A stretch of 64,000 nucleotides of DNA from Brevipalpus yothersi (lineage: Eukaryota; Arthropoda; Arachnida; Trombidiformes; Tenuipalpidae): assembly GCA_003956705.1 (NCBI GenBank), contig QZCP01000645.1:62001-126000 (forward strand), read 5' to 3'. The position numbers and the translations under genes are program-made. The notes beneath the pieces were generated by a model. The model ran no database searches, had not been told where the DNA came from, and saw only the letters and a list, made by a program, of their open reading frames with translations. This document shows, piece by piece, positions 26,201 through 36,829 of this stretch (its first letter is position 1; every line of letters begins with the position of its first letter).

Positions 26201-26908
26201 TTCATTCCACTTATCGAATTCATTAATTCTCTTAGAATTAGGTTCCTTTTTCATAGAATTTGAGCTGAAGAAATTGTCCTCTCTTTCATTGCCCAAATCA
26301 TTTTCATTGCTAGAGGATTTGCTGGAACGACCACTGATTACACTCTGAGCCCGCTTTTTTGCTTCATAAACATGAGTGAATAATTCACCGATAGTCTTCA
26401 TAACGGGAACGGCTGACTTTTCAGTTTTGATACCATAAAATTGATGACCTGTATCTGAGGAACCATAAACAAATCCAAAGGCTCTCTTATCTGTTATGTC
26501 ACGGGAAATATATGATATCATCGGTATTGAGTGTGAGCTGATGATATCTCCAGTTTTTTCATCCTTTAAAGTAACGCCATCGAAAGAAATATGCAATGTT
26601 ATCCGCTGCTTGTGAGATCCTGCTTCTTTGATCAATGCTTTCAGCCTTTGCATCGATGAATGGCACATTTTATCACCTCTCGGCCCAGAGACTGGATCTA
26701 CTCCAATCAATTTGGCTTTATAACAAACACCTTGACCAGAAAATTTGTCTTCAAGATTGAGAGAAGCATCTTCACTGCACATGGACTCCGTTCCACTCTT
26801 TTTACTGTCCTTTTCTTCACTATTTTTTTCTTTATGGCCCCGTGTGATTCGAGGAAATGGAAAAGATGCTGAAGCACGTTTTTCTTGACCTCTTTTGGAC
26901 ATTTTCAT
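23270..26908 (-). CDS. Dab: Disabled (Dab) PTB-domain endocytic adaptor (1212 aa, single exon)
   Basis: A single open frame of 1212 codons with ATG at 26908 (MKMSKRGQ); an alternative ATG is two codons later. Residues about 50-190 are the Dab-type PTB domain: KFSGQGVCYKAKLIGVDPVS, PRGDKMCHSSMQRLKALIKE, ITLHISFDGVTLKDEKTGDI, DKRAFGFVYG, and a C-terminal helix FTHVYEAKKRAQ. This domain binds unphosphorylated NPxY tails of lipoprotein-type receptors and phosphoinositides. The long Ser/Asn-rich remainder carries NPF motifs (NPFDATQ, NPFLDD, NPFSIN) for EH-domain partners, DPF motifs (ANDPFAVDP, and ADDPFADDFF at the extreme C-terminus) for AP-2, and a proline cluster PPPRPPPRPREPD with PPIPPRPHRS for SH3 proteins. 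Role: clathrin adaptor and signalling scaffold at the plasma membrane. Oddity: no introns in the coding region, although Dab genes usually split the PTB domain over several exons. A non-coding 5' exon is likely upstream. Confidence 0.92.
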   Translation of the reverse strand: MKMSKRGQEKRASASFPFPRITRGHKEKNSEEKDSKKSGTESMCSEDASLNLEDKFSGQGVCYKAKLIGVDPVSGPRGDKMCHSSMQRLKALIKEAGSHKQRITLHISFDGVTLKDEKTGDIISSHSIPMISYISRDITDKRAFGFVYGSSDTGHQFYGIKTEKSAVPVMKTIGELFTHVYEAKKRAQSVISGRSSKSSSNENDLGNEREDNFFSSNSMKKEPNSKRINEFDKWNETISVNDPFMEISNLKEVISSVKSASDPYANWESFDNPLDSSHGSFSSKNSTMNDSFGTMRNASLSSGNEANSSNSSTYSRVKSNQIIRLKPPVSTSRRHREEVTPNHSNPSTSSNGVFDRSLSSNSSSKSVQAHPNIGSQNNSSDSSSLFGSKDLFFPPLSSDGTQQEKRLDLPEVGGRMNSQAVPFSRPSEEIKFPESNQSVHSNADSSVTSKQIGESVQKSDDRYAVFSEINSMTCSIFDRNLGETEMNHRLNDNDKFFDSHSVFNNNSSKLFESEFSNTLKGQQQISQVSDANSLSSSSSPAFFVDPIQKMNREELPYEFSSRGERQSFPDFSKGLTTSPAPNPFDATQYRTQTSSSGDFEGTMDPRETRNMSRNSCLSDSHPMNSSNNLFSKGLSPYETMEYTVSGSIHSTQEARPSSSTSIASRNPFLDDFFSHSNDDLFSNSSASTSQKFGDFGSHPAASDCRVPVDSSKEMALSSLFKDLDCSPSSSSQNRDAISYGLSSNLFQPIAQKSNSTSPAAWESPKPGSDLESNRSSKQDTSHIQFNSQSFEPNTFALMSRDPVGFNSANDPFAVDPSVERVASAVSFATDVSNSSASHAARSESVISPSPPPRPPPRPREPDSCSPPPIPPRPHRSIGTNTGELYALPPPLPKKSGVLGGRTVANPFSINPTNNDDDLGPLRQDCDLVGTPTPPLPLPQRKISSRDLSSSSLYIRFSPSCNYTQDPAKVSSMITEQNSSSELNNKQNITQSSNSAFGPFTWDSSSLDNNSEISIKSQCQSNLNSTTSKSGEASNICLISRTNDSCTPSTAFSQPESKDSDGTKLDISALGAPFSSDNFGSTQFSTPLTNQHSVNFNWFPSTERREESQPNSKSSQFANISSIGSSDTSFSQMLSNKNNSDFSVNSTDFSSTSPKNTENSNQDEFSRLEPCSDGICHKASPFTHFDPDHTSPPERNIFKKADDPFADDFFNSS

Positions 26909-27700
26909 CGAATGATTTGTTATAATTTCTGATCCAAAATACACGATCACATAGATTCTTCAATGTCCAAAGTTAGAATGCTGTTTTTCCAGCCTTGTGC
27001 CTTAGTAGCCTTCGAAACCAATTCTGCACTTTTTTGACCTAGATGACTGGATGATTGGAGTATTCAAGCTATCAAAGATGATAAAATATGTGTTAGATTC
27101 CCGTTTACAGCAATCACAAATAGTACCTTGAAATAAAGATCTCAGTCGAGTGAATTCCATGAGATGATGCAACAATATGAAGAGTAGATCTGTAATTTTT
27201 TACGAAATAATCGTAGAGAGAATAAACAGAGCACAAAAACTAGAGAGTAGAACTGAAGTGTGACACTGTCTTATCACGAAACTATGATACAAACATGGTG
27301 AAGTAGTTTTCAGATCTTCACAAAAAGTGATGAGTTCACTGGGAATAAGAGAATTGAGTTGAATTTAAAGAAGAAAAAATTTCACACAATATAAGTAGAG
27401 GTTCCAGTCTGTTCGCTAGAGTTTCAAGTTTTCAACTAAGATGCAAAACATAGACTGGATTCGAAATCGAAGACAAATCAGTGGATCAAAGTTGATAATC
27501 ACAATCGGCATCCTTGCAAAAACGCCCACAGGTAAACTTGATTTATTTCGAAGGCCAAATCTCCAATCAAGCTTCGAGAAAGCTCCAATCAAACAGATTT
27601 ATCATCGAGTGAATGGAAGATAAAGATGTAAAAAAAATGAGATGAGATAATCTTGATGATTATGTGACTATCCAATTGAGTTCCATCTGTTTGACCATCG

Positions 27701-27743
<43 letters not shown>

Positions 27744-28055
27744 ACGTTCTATTTTATGATTTCTCCGAGTAGTGTCTAGTACACTTTAGTTCCATAAATG
27801 AGTAGATGATCTCATCTCTTTCCACGGATCGAAAAAGATGAATACTGACTAAATGAAGCTATGAGTTAATCAAATAAGTATTCATAATGAGATTACTGGT
27901 TGCATTGTGAGTGTGTAACAATCTCGGAAAGATTTTGATGGTCAATCACCGTTAACGTGAACACATGCGTTTCATCATCCACAACATTCAACAAATGAGA
28001 AATTCAAACAACACGAATGACTATCAAAACTTTATGATGAAACAATTTTCAATCA
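26909..28055. other. Disabled upstream region with (GA)n array
   Basis: Expected to contain the Disabled promoter and 5' UTR. A (GA)n array lies at about 27704-27740. On the minus strand it reads (CT)n and is followed after about 20 bases by AAACAG, so it may again precede a splice acceptor, here of a 5' UTR exon. A + strand frame at 27441-27623 has a plausible donor at about 27532 but no recognisable content, so it was not called. Confidence 0.4.
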
Positions 28056-29335
28056 ACTAATCAAGAAGGAGATGTCGTAAATGTCCTCAAGTGATCCACA
28101 CCTTGAGTGAAGGTGGATGAAAATCGAATAGTAAACATGTCCTGTTGAAAATCAACACAATATCAGGAAGTCAATACACATAAAACATGAAAACATGCGC
28201 ACTTCCACCGATTTACCAGCAAATCGGAATTTAATAATGTAATAATTTATGATTAATTTATTTTCAACTAGAAAATTTTGCAATTAGAAAAAAAGTAGAT
28301 GGTATTCCGATTCTGAGCAGGGAAAGAGGTTTCTAGTTTTCATTAGTGGGTTATTTGAAGTGAGAGAAAACAATGAAAGGAGGGTGTGAGGAAGATTGAA
28401 GAACTATTTGATTGGATTGAGAGATATTCAAGAATGATGAGAAATTCCAATGAAATTTTATTTTTATTTTTTTGTCATCAAAAATAGCCCTTTCGAATGC
28501 AAAGGACGTTCAAAATTGTCAAAACATTCGAGAAAGAATCCGTTTTCCGGAGTAAGAAGCGAAAATGGACAAAGTATTCTAGACATTGAAAGACCATTTC
28601 CAGGTGATTTCGACGTTTTAGATGGTCCTTAAAAATTCGAGATGAACTCTGAAGCCTCGATGAAAATTGGGGATGTAGAGAGTGTAGTGCATCAAAAAAA
28701 GGTCCAATTTAATTGACTGACATTTGACTCTGGATATTTTCTTGACGCAAACACGAATGATGTGAAGAAGAGCGAACAGTTCTAGAGACCAGCCTTCAAA
28801 GGTGTTATTCGATGATTGGAGAGATTTTCTGGTTCTAAAAAAATTCTCTTAACCTATACTCCAAGCAAGAAGAGTTTTCCAACATTCTCAAGATTACAAA
28901 TGAGCAATTCAACCATCTTTTCCTCTAGAATAGTCATACATAGAGTAGTTCCTCCAGTTGCTGAACAAGTATAGAAGGGAATTTATTTTGCAGATATTGA
29001 GCTATCATAACTGTAATGAGGCTGCGAAGATTGGGTGTTCTCCATCCAAGACCTGCACAAGAGTGGAGTGATTAATTTTTTGATCTAATAAATTCAAGAA
29101 TCTCTTCGAGCTTACCATATTCTGTCCAGAAGAGATAATATCCATGTAAACCTATTGCCCTTGTGTAATTACCTAGGTGAAGGGTTCAAAGCTAATCTTG
29201 GAACGCGATCCTAAGTCGATCAGCGAACTTTTGACTGAGTTACTGCTTCAATGACAATATGCATGTGGGTCAATTATTATATTCTGCACCAGTATTTCAG
29301 AGTAGACGCCAGGTTCTTGAAGATTTCCCTGCCTT
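28056..29335 (-). pseudogene. LACTB-derived remnant, copy A (3' half and 3' flank)
   Basis: The minus strand resembles the intact LACTB gene at 62.2-64.0 kb along its length. The last-exon acceptor and first codons (GLGW after CAG at about 29050) are kept, as are the segment encoding the QQLEE-like region in a shifted frame, the 3' UTR, and a flank (28060-28140) matching 62255-62340. The reading frame is broken by stops and frameshifts, and most of the catalytic part is missing, including the SxxK serine. It directly follows gene N copy A, and the DNA of the two is fused (see the gene N entry). Transcripts of gene N probably use this remnant as 3' UTR. Confidence 0.8.
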
Positions 29336-32300
29336 CTACTGGATCACTGTAGGGCTTATTAGGGGACAGAACTTCCGTTTCATCGTCATGATAGTAAGTG
29401 ATTCATTGGACATAACAGACACATTTTGAGATATAGCTAAATCCGATGAATCCGTCTTAGGGACCTCAGATGGTGTAACTAGATCAAAGGAAGTTGAGCT
29501 GAGATAAGAGTGTACTCGGGAGTAAGCTTTTTGCTCTAAGGAATCGGAGAACAATGGGGCCAAGAGGTTTTGCTTGGAAGAGGGGACTGGCGAGGATTCA
29601 ACAGTACCCAGCTGTAATGATGGAGCGGATTCGCTAGAAAGTTTCTTCGGTCCCATGGCTGGAGATTTTGAGGTCGAAAATGATGTTAGAGCTTTTAGAG
29701 AATCTGTTCTCATTTCATCTTCTTTTTGTTTTTTGCTGTTTGTATCTAGATCTTTGGGAGGAGTTTCATCAGCAACAAGAGTTCCGTTTACAAATTTCAG
29801 CCACTTCATCCCTTTGATACAATTCGAGGGTTTTTGGTCCACCAGAATCTCCGTAGAAGCAAGATTGGTGAGTGGACTGTTGGGTAAACTAGATAGAGAA
29901 GTGTCATTTCCAGTAGAGACGATATTTGAGACTCCTATGGGAACAAGAATGCGTTCAATGTATTGTAAAAAGGAAGATTAGAAAAGCACGAAGGGGTTTT
30001 CAATTTCAATTCACCAAAAACTTACTAATTGTATTGCTAGATATTGAGGAACTTCCTCCAGACTTTTCATCCCGAATTGCTTTCAGTAAATTTTGAACAT
30101 ACTGAGGGTTACTGATCAGAGCTGCGAGGAGATAATTGGAAAGAAATTAATCGATGCAACGGAATGAAAGGTAATCACAAACTCACAGGCATTAATATTG
30201 TAAGGCTTTTGAGGGGACAAATTATTTGGCTTTTTTGACTTTGTCTTCTCGTGATTAGGAGGAATTAAAGAAACCATGAGCGCTGGTTTCGGGGTATCAA
30301 GAGACAATGAGTCTGAGGAACATGAGCTTTTTGGTGTAACAAGGAAAGTTTGAGGATAAATAGCCGAAGCAATTTGAGAAGTTTGGGTTGAAATGATTAC
30401 AACTTCGTCAGTCGTTTTCTCGCAAGATGGATCAATAGATGTTACTGGCTTAGTGATGGCCAGAGAACTGGATGGACATATATTTTCACCATGAGTAGAA
30501 ACTAGAGGAGGTATTTGAGAAAAAATTCCATTCGAGATCTGATGGCTGCTCGAACTTGTGTGAGTGATTGACGTCAAGCTCGTTATCTGTTGAATAGAGG
30601 GTGATGAACTCGTGTCTAATCTACGTCGATTATTGCTCAAATTTGCGTATGTCTTCTCGTTAGTTGGGATATTCGGCTGATCCGATAACAATAAAGAGCT
30701 TGGCTTCATGAAATTACCAACACTACGAGTTTTGGCTGCGGGGCTCGATGAATACTGATCAGTCAATGACATTCGTTGAGTCCGACGCGCTGGTTTGGAC
30801 TTGAGATTTTTTCGAACATTAGTTTCTACGACAGTTTGTGGAGAGGACAGAGATTGAGATGATGTTTGAATTTGAGGTATGGCAAGTGATGATGAATTGA
30901 TATTTGATGATGTAATAGGTGAGGTTGTCTTAACGGGATTTGAACAAGAACGGGGGACTAGTTCAGAAACTTTACAGCTCCAGCTCGATTGATATGCTTT
31001 CAAAACATTATTTACCACATCAGCTGCTTTAGGACTAACATCTGTAAAAATCAAAAATGAGTGAAAAATTCAATATTTTTCTCTGGAAACGTCATAAAGA
31101 CTCTCTACTACTGACCTTTATCATTAATTACAGTTGCAGCCATCGTTAACTTCCTATTCCACGCAGTCAAGAGCTTTTTTATATACTCTAGTTGCTTCTC
31201 ACGCTTTGTCAGATTTTTGATGATCCTTATACTTTCCTCAACGGCTGCTTTCTTATTGACTCGAGGTTTGATTCTACTTAAGAGACATTCAGATTTTCTT
31301 TCTGGTTTATTTTCCAAATACAAGTTGCGATATGCTTCACGAAGTTCTTGTTTCTTGCAATTTCTCATGTCTAATTCTCTTCCCTCATTTCGACTTTCAT
31401 TGATATTATCGTAACGTTTCGTTGACTTCATCGGTGAACAAACAGAATTTGATTGAGAAGCTCTAGGTGTTATGGTGGTCGATGATAATTGCGAATGCGA
31501 TGCAAGTAGAGAAAACTCACGATTGTATGATCTTTCACCGTTATGAGTTCTACTAGGAGAAGAGATGATTGCTGCATCTTTAACTGTTGGAGATGGGATC
31601 GAAAGAGAAGATGTAGAGGTAGGTGATTCATTGACTTTCGAATTGTTACATGGAATAGGTGAGGCTTGCTGTTTCAACATGAGAAGTTTCTCTAGTTTTT
31701 CTTCGTGTAATTTTATCTGCAATTTATGAGATGAGTTGTCTTTGGATGAGGAGTTATTTAGTTTGCTATTTATGGAATCTGAACTGATCTCATGTTCGGC
31801 ATTGAGCTCAGAGGCCGCTCGCTTGTTTCTTGCATCGGAGCAATTGATCACGTCACGCTTACTCTCAGAATCGCAAGACTTACGCTCCAAAAGTGACATG
31901 TATGGTAACAAAATCTGATTTTGAGGACTATATTTATGATTTTCACAAGAGTTCAAGGGCTTGACTGTAATAGAATTTGGAGGAGAATGATGGTGATGGT
32001 GGTGATCTGATGTAAGCGGTGTTGATGTTTGCGAGGGGAGAGAGGAAGTGGTATTATCCGATGGAAAACTGATGTCAAAAGTAGTAGAAAATGAATTAAT
32101 CTTTGAAGTTTCCGTTTTTGAACGCTTTCTAGGCATTTTATCGCTTATATCATACTCTGGAATGACCCACTGATTGCCCACCAAAAAGCCAGAGTGATGA
32201 TAACGAGCTGGCAATCTGATCTCACGCTTGGAATGACGACCACTGATTCCTTTTTGACTCATTTCATCTGTTTTTCTAGTCAAATCCTCACACTCATTCA

Positions 32301-33057
32301 CGATTGCCAGTTCATTGCTTCCAATGTCTTTGAAACTAGATATTGCTTGTTGCTTCTCACTGACATCATTTGAGATACAATCACTTCTAACGGAGTTCAC
32401 ATGTTTCGATATAACAAGGTTCGCTTGGCTATTGCTAACGATGGTTTGATCACGAAGAGAAATGTTGGAGCTCGGTGTAGAACAGGAAGCACTGATTGGA
32501 AAATCAGATGATTTGGAGACATCAGTGGTAGGAGTTGAACATATGTTGGAAATAATTTTTCCTTTGGATACTCGAGCATAGCTTGAATCAAGTGCCTTTA
32601 ACGAAGTTAAAACAAATCCTCTGTCCATATTACGTGAAAAATTATTGAGAGGCTTTTGGCTGCTCTTTTCGAGACAACATTCATCAACAAACTCTTGATA
32701 CAAACTTTCCAACTTATCAGGATTAAGCAAATCCTCACACACAGGACTAGTGTACAATTGATGTTCAACTTTATGTTTGCCATGGAGAGAGTTCCTTTTA
32801 TGAGATACTTTTGCTGTTTTCTTGCACTTGATTGGAGGTGTAATCAATTTGTCAGCAGCATCCAACTGATCATGGTATTGATGTTGGATTGGCGATTTTG
32901 GAAGGAGATTGTTAGGATGGATTGCACAATTTGGAGGAGGAAAATCAATTTCCTCTTCGGATTCCACCTTTTTAGCATAACTATCTAGGTCATCTTGGGT
33001 CTCAAAAGAAAGAATCTCAACACCATCCACAAAATCTATCTCTACAAGAGTACTCAT
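29336..33057 (-). CDS. gene N copy A: unrecognised nuclear-type low-complexity protein with captured LACTB end (1163 aa)
   Basis: Exons 33057-31116, 31041-30187, 30121-30026 and 29934-29336 sum to 3492 bases, 1163 codons plus TAG. The N-terminus is acidic (MSTLVEIDFVDGVEILSFET). Near residue 286 is a compact motif REIRLPARYHHSGFLVGNQW followed by VIPEY and a basic stretch PRKRSKTE, a possible nuclear signal. A six-histidine run lies near residue 351. Near residues 570-645 is a charged helical region (RIKPRVNKKAAVEESIRIIK, TKREKQLEYIKKLLTAWNRK). Exon 3 encodes NPQYVQNLLKAIRDEK. Composition is Ser/Asn/Thr-rich. I recognise no family; a nuclear or chromatin role is a guess from the basic and low-complexity content. 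The final about 20 codons (SLTIMTMKRKFCPLISPTVI then Q) lie in DNA homologous to LACTB's HDDETK region, read in another frame. Copy B is nearly identical and also open. Confidence 0.8.
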
Positions 33058-33724
33058 TTCGCATGAGAGTCAAATAGGATGTAAACACAAAAATAATAAT
33101 AATCAACAATAACTATCGTACAATATTACTACAAAATAAAATCAGTACATACACACACATATCTATCCACAATGATCCAGCATGACCACACACACACTGT
33201 ACATCCACATCTTCATCATCAGCATCGATGTATGGGTTCACGTATTAGTCCATGGGAAAATCAATAAAAAAAAATATGTAAGATGCAACCTTTTTATCAA
33301 ACACGGTAACGCGATATTGAAGGTGGAAAATTTTCTTCCACCTCCAGCTTGAATCGCTCCGTTGATTAAGGTTTACTTTCCACTATTTTATCTTCAAAAC
33401 TGTTTTCTCTCTCACAACATATACACACAACATGAAGAAGTAGAAATTCCTTAAATTTTCAGATACATATACATAACACACGTACTTTTTCAGAATTTCC
33501 CAAGTTATAATGGCAGTTGATTTTCTTGCCAATAGATGGCGATGAACAAAAAATTGACTCTTAAAAAAGGCGCGTAACTTGGTTAATGAGTGAAAATTTT
33601 TCTTTTATTCGAGTAAAATTTTCGATTCTTGAAATTATTAAAATCAACGGGAAGCATTTCTCAAAAATTATCAATTAATATGGATGAATTTTTTTCGTTT
33701 GGATTTGATAGTTCTTGAGCTAGA

Positions 33725-33728
<4 letters not shown>
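33058..33728. other. upstream region of gene N copy A
   Basis: Bases up to about 33400 are clearly similar to the region upstream of copy B (61862 to about 62170), with more divergence than in the exons. Similarity fades after the CACCTCCAGCTTGAATC stretch. The rest, up to the CT array, shows no gene. Confidence 0.55.
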
Positions 33729-33779
<51 letters not shown>

Positions 33780-34694
33780 GGATTGATATTTTTCCAGAGC
33801 GATCTCAATCGATAAAAGAATGGAAGACTGGTAATTATTATCCGAATCTCTATCTTCCCGAGTCACCTTGCATAACACTACAATGGGCATATCGTGATAA
33901 TTACCGTATCAATTTGCCCACCAGTTTACTGGTTAAAGGGGATGTAATCTTACTACCTTTTCAAATTTCTTCCTTTCGCCATGTAAAACCGGAAGTCATC
34001 CAGCAACATAAACTAGCTCGATCACTCAATATTCATCGCCTTAAAATGCCATTTCCTCATACTACCTCTGCTGTGATACTTGATGCTTGCACCGAATTCT
34101 GGGCTGGACATGATCTATGCACACTTTCGGACCAAGATCGAGAACGAATTATGGATTTTTATCATCGTTCAAGTCTAGCTGCATACTGTATGGCCTTTTC
34201 CTATGTCCCTCTTGACACTTGTCCTGATCGTCGTCTAGTCAATGATTATTATATTGAACTTCCGCCAGACTGTTGGCATCTTTTCCGATCCCTCAAGAGT
34301 CTCAATTCGAGTATTGATCCGAAAGATGGTCACTCCAGGCCTCTTCTTAGTCATCATTTGAGCACTGATTCACTAACTTTAAAGAATGAACATGAAGAAG
34401 ACTCACATTTTTCCTCCACTTGATCAAAATCTACGTCTTCTACTGCATCAATTGACGGGTATACTTTTGAAACTTTGCTCAGACAACTTACGAACCAAGT
34501 TTTCATCGGAATGGTTACAATGCAATATCAGGCATGTCCTGACTTTGTGGCCCTGGTTGAGCAGCTAGAAAAAGCATGTGTCCGTTTTGTATATTTTTCA
34601 AGAGAAAATGAACTGAGGGGTAGAGTGTTTTCTGAAAAGATGTGTCTAGAGTCTGGTTGGAATTGCCATATCTCACTTTTGAGTGCTGCGGTAG
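33729..34694 (+). pseudogene. inverted partial TMEM94 pseudogene
   Basis: This + strand segment copies parts of TMEM94 in the opposite orientation to the parent. It begins with a (CT)n array at 33729-33778 and the end of intron 2. The start of exon 3 follows (WKTGNYYPNLYLPESP to GDVILL), then a jump into the middle of exon 4 (FQISSFRHVKPEVIQQHKLA) and on to the GWNCHISLLS region. The missing parts are not introns: the joins fall inside exons, and intron 2 sequence is retained, so this is a DNA duplication with deletions, not a retrocopy. A second internal deletion removes 16 codons between two ATAC copies (the sequence before ILDACTEFW). A CGA-to-TGA change gives a stop at about 34422. Homology stops near 34694. 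Confidence 0.88.
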
Positions 34695-36829
34695 CTCGAC
34701 AATCGATAAGCGTGATCAGGTGCAGTCACAAGCTCTTAGAGGAGCATCTAGCCAGCTTGCCGGTGTATGGTGTGCCTTCGACCGGGCTTCAAGGTTCGTT
34801 ATCACATGAAAATCTTTCTCTCGCTCCAGGCTCTATACATGGAAGTTTTACAATGTTGTTAGCACTGGGTTACAGATGATCACTATTGAGTGATCAACTT
34901 TGACGAAGCATTAGCTAATTATTCCGATTATAGGAGAGGCCGGTCAAAGACGGATCTCTTTGATTAGGAAGATAACTTGACACAAAAAAATGTTCTTGAA
35001 CTCTGAACTGAACTCTCGAACTCGTTCTGAACTCTTGTTGGTTGTCACTAAATTACAGCGAATGATCCGTGCCGGCTTAAATGTTGTTTCGGATGAGCTG
35101 AGACATTGAGGATAAACAGATGTCGGCTCAGAAGAATGTCCAATCTGTAACAGTGGACTGTTACAGAAAGTTGAGAGAGAAAGCAGGAAGGATAGTTCTG
35201 GAAAGAGAGAGATTCCCAGAGAAGAGACTAGGAGAGAAAAATATTCCATGATTCGCATGAATTATTTTGATTTCGATTAAGGCAAAAAAATCACCTGTAT
35301 TATGTATCATCACCCCTATTTCAAAAAAGATTCAACATTAACCGGAGCTTAATGTATAAAATGCTTAAGATGGTTCGAGCACTCTGAAAATACACACATA
35401 TACATTAATGTACCTCGAATTTATTAAGTCTTCTCCTAACTACTCACAGAATCAATGTTCTGAAACCATCATTTACTGAATCTACTGCCTCTCAACCGTC
35501 TTCTTTACAACCAGTGGACACCTCGAGTGTTGGAGAAAGCTCTCAATCATCTTCTCAGATGTTGATCGACGAAGATTTCGATTACATTAATAGTTTCAAT
35601 GATTCTGGTTATCGTTCTGAGATGTACACTAATGCAATCGCCACATGGATAGTGAAAGATATGTTCGCGGCAAATGTTAAAACTGGCGAGGAAACATCAA
35701 AATATTCAAGATTGTCTCTTCGACATATAAAGTTCTATGCCCCAATACGATAAAAAACAGAACCAATCGGAAATTTGTTGGGGCCAAGAACTTCATGGCA
35801 AAAAAACTGGAACTTTTTGCTCACATTGCACTGACTGTCTCTCGAAAGCTGGGGATATTTTAGGCTATTTTAGGGGATATATAAGCGAGAAACGGTCAAC
35901 TTCATTACTGGAGCATGTTGAACTGTTTTTGATTATGCCTTGTCTTTTGACAGAAATTAGAGCCTCTTTTGAACTCGAAACTCTAAGATTTAATGATTAT
36001 TCGAATCTTTCTCGCATTAATGAGAATCTTATGAAAGAAATTTTCTGACAAAACATTCAAATAAATATCGACAAGTATTTTCAGACATCGATACAGGTTT
36101 CGATGAGTATTCTCTCACTACTTCTACGCCTCTACCGTTGAACATTCGGTTGTTTCCATTTTCGATATTTTTGGTAATCTCTCGATCTCTTCTTATGCCT
36201 CTGTTATCCAAAAATGGAACATATTGTAGAACAGACAGAATGGATACCTAATCTCTAGAATGTGAAACTTGCACGATATCAATCCTCCTATGACTAATAT
36301 CTGAGCAAGTTCCAATACGCTAGCTGAGAGATTTCGAGATATGAGCAATTTTTCTCTCCCGGTTAATATGCATAGACTGCGTAGATGAGAGCATGAACGA
36401 AAGTGTCGCTAGCTATTCTACACACGCACACTCTCATTATTCTCATAATGTATTCAAAGCGACCAGTGGAGTTATGACCCTCCTTACCAAAAAATGCAGT
36501 TTATCTCAATTATGTGGTTTATTCATGATTTCATCTTATGATTCTGTATTAAGCAAATGATCCAACCATCCACTCTTGAAAATTCGAGTTTTGAAGTTAT
36601 CAAATGAGATTGAGATTTTTTCATGGTGGAGACAGTGGGTGGCACGTTGGCACTCACTATTTCGAGCACGAAAGGTTTCACTTGACTGAAAGTAGATTTA
36701 ACTTGATCAACCTGATTTGATTTGATCAACCATAATCAGGGCATAGTGAGAATAAGAGAAAATTTGGAGAAAGCTTATTTTCTTGAGTTTCAGGTGGCTT
36801 TTCTAGGGAATAATCTTTCTGAATATAGG
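34695..36829. other. unassigned sequence in the mobile-element island
   Basis: I recognise no gene family here. A Ser-rich acidic open stretch on the + strand at about 35451-35753 follows a reasonable acceptor (CTACTCACAG). It contains SSVGESSQSSSQMLIDEDFD and ends in TAA. Another frame continues at 35737-36048 with cysteine-bearing SHCTDCLSKAGD. This may be a decayed host or element gene. No terminal repeats were seen. Confidence 0.35.

Noticed and set aside
27441..27623. Possible first exon on the + strand upstream of Disabled
   Set aside because: It has a plausible donor, but no following exon or recognisable protein could be found.
28450..28632. 60-codon + strand frame downstream of gene N
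   Set aside because: It lies in the 3' flank of the LACTB remnant, opposite strand, and is not kept open in the related sequences at 57.3 and 62.6 kb.
31736..31918. + strand frames inside gene N copies (also 32656-32988, 60540-60722, 61460-61792)
   Set aside because: Antisense shadows conserved only because the two gene N copies are nearly identical.
33729..34694. Retrocopy (processed pseudogene) origin for the TMEM94 fragment
   Set aside because: Intron 2 sequence with its CT array is present, and the missing blocks do not coincide with splice junctions.
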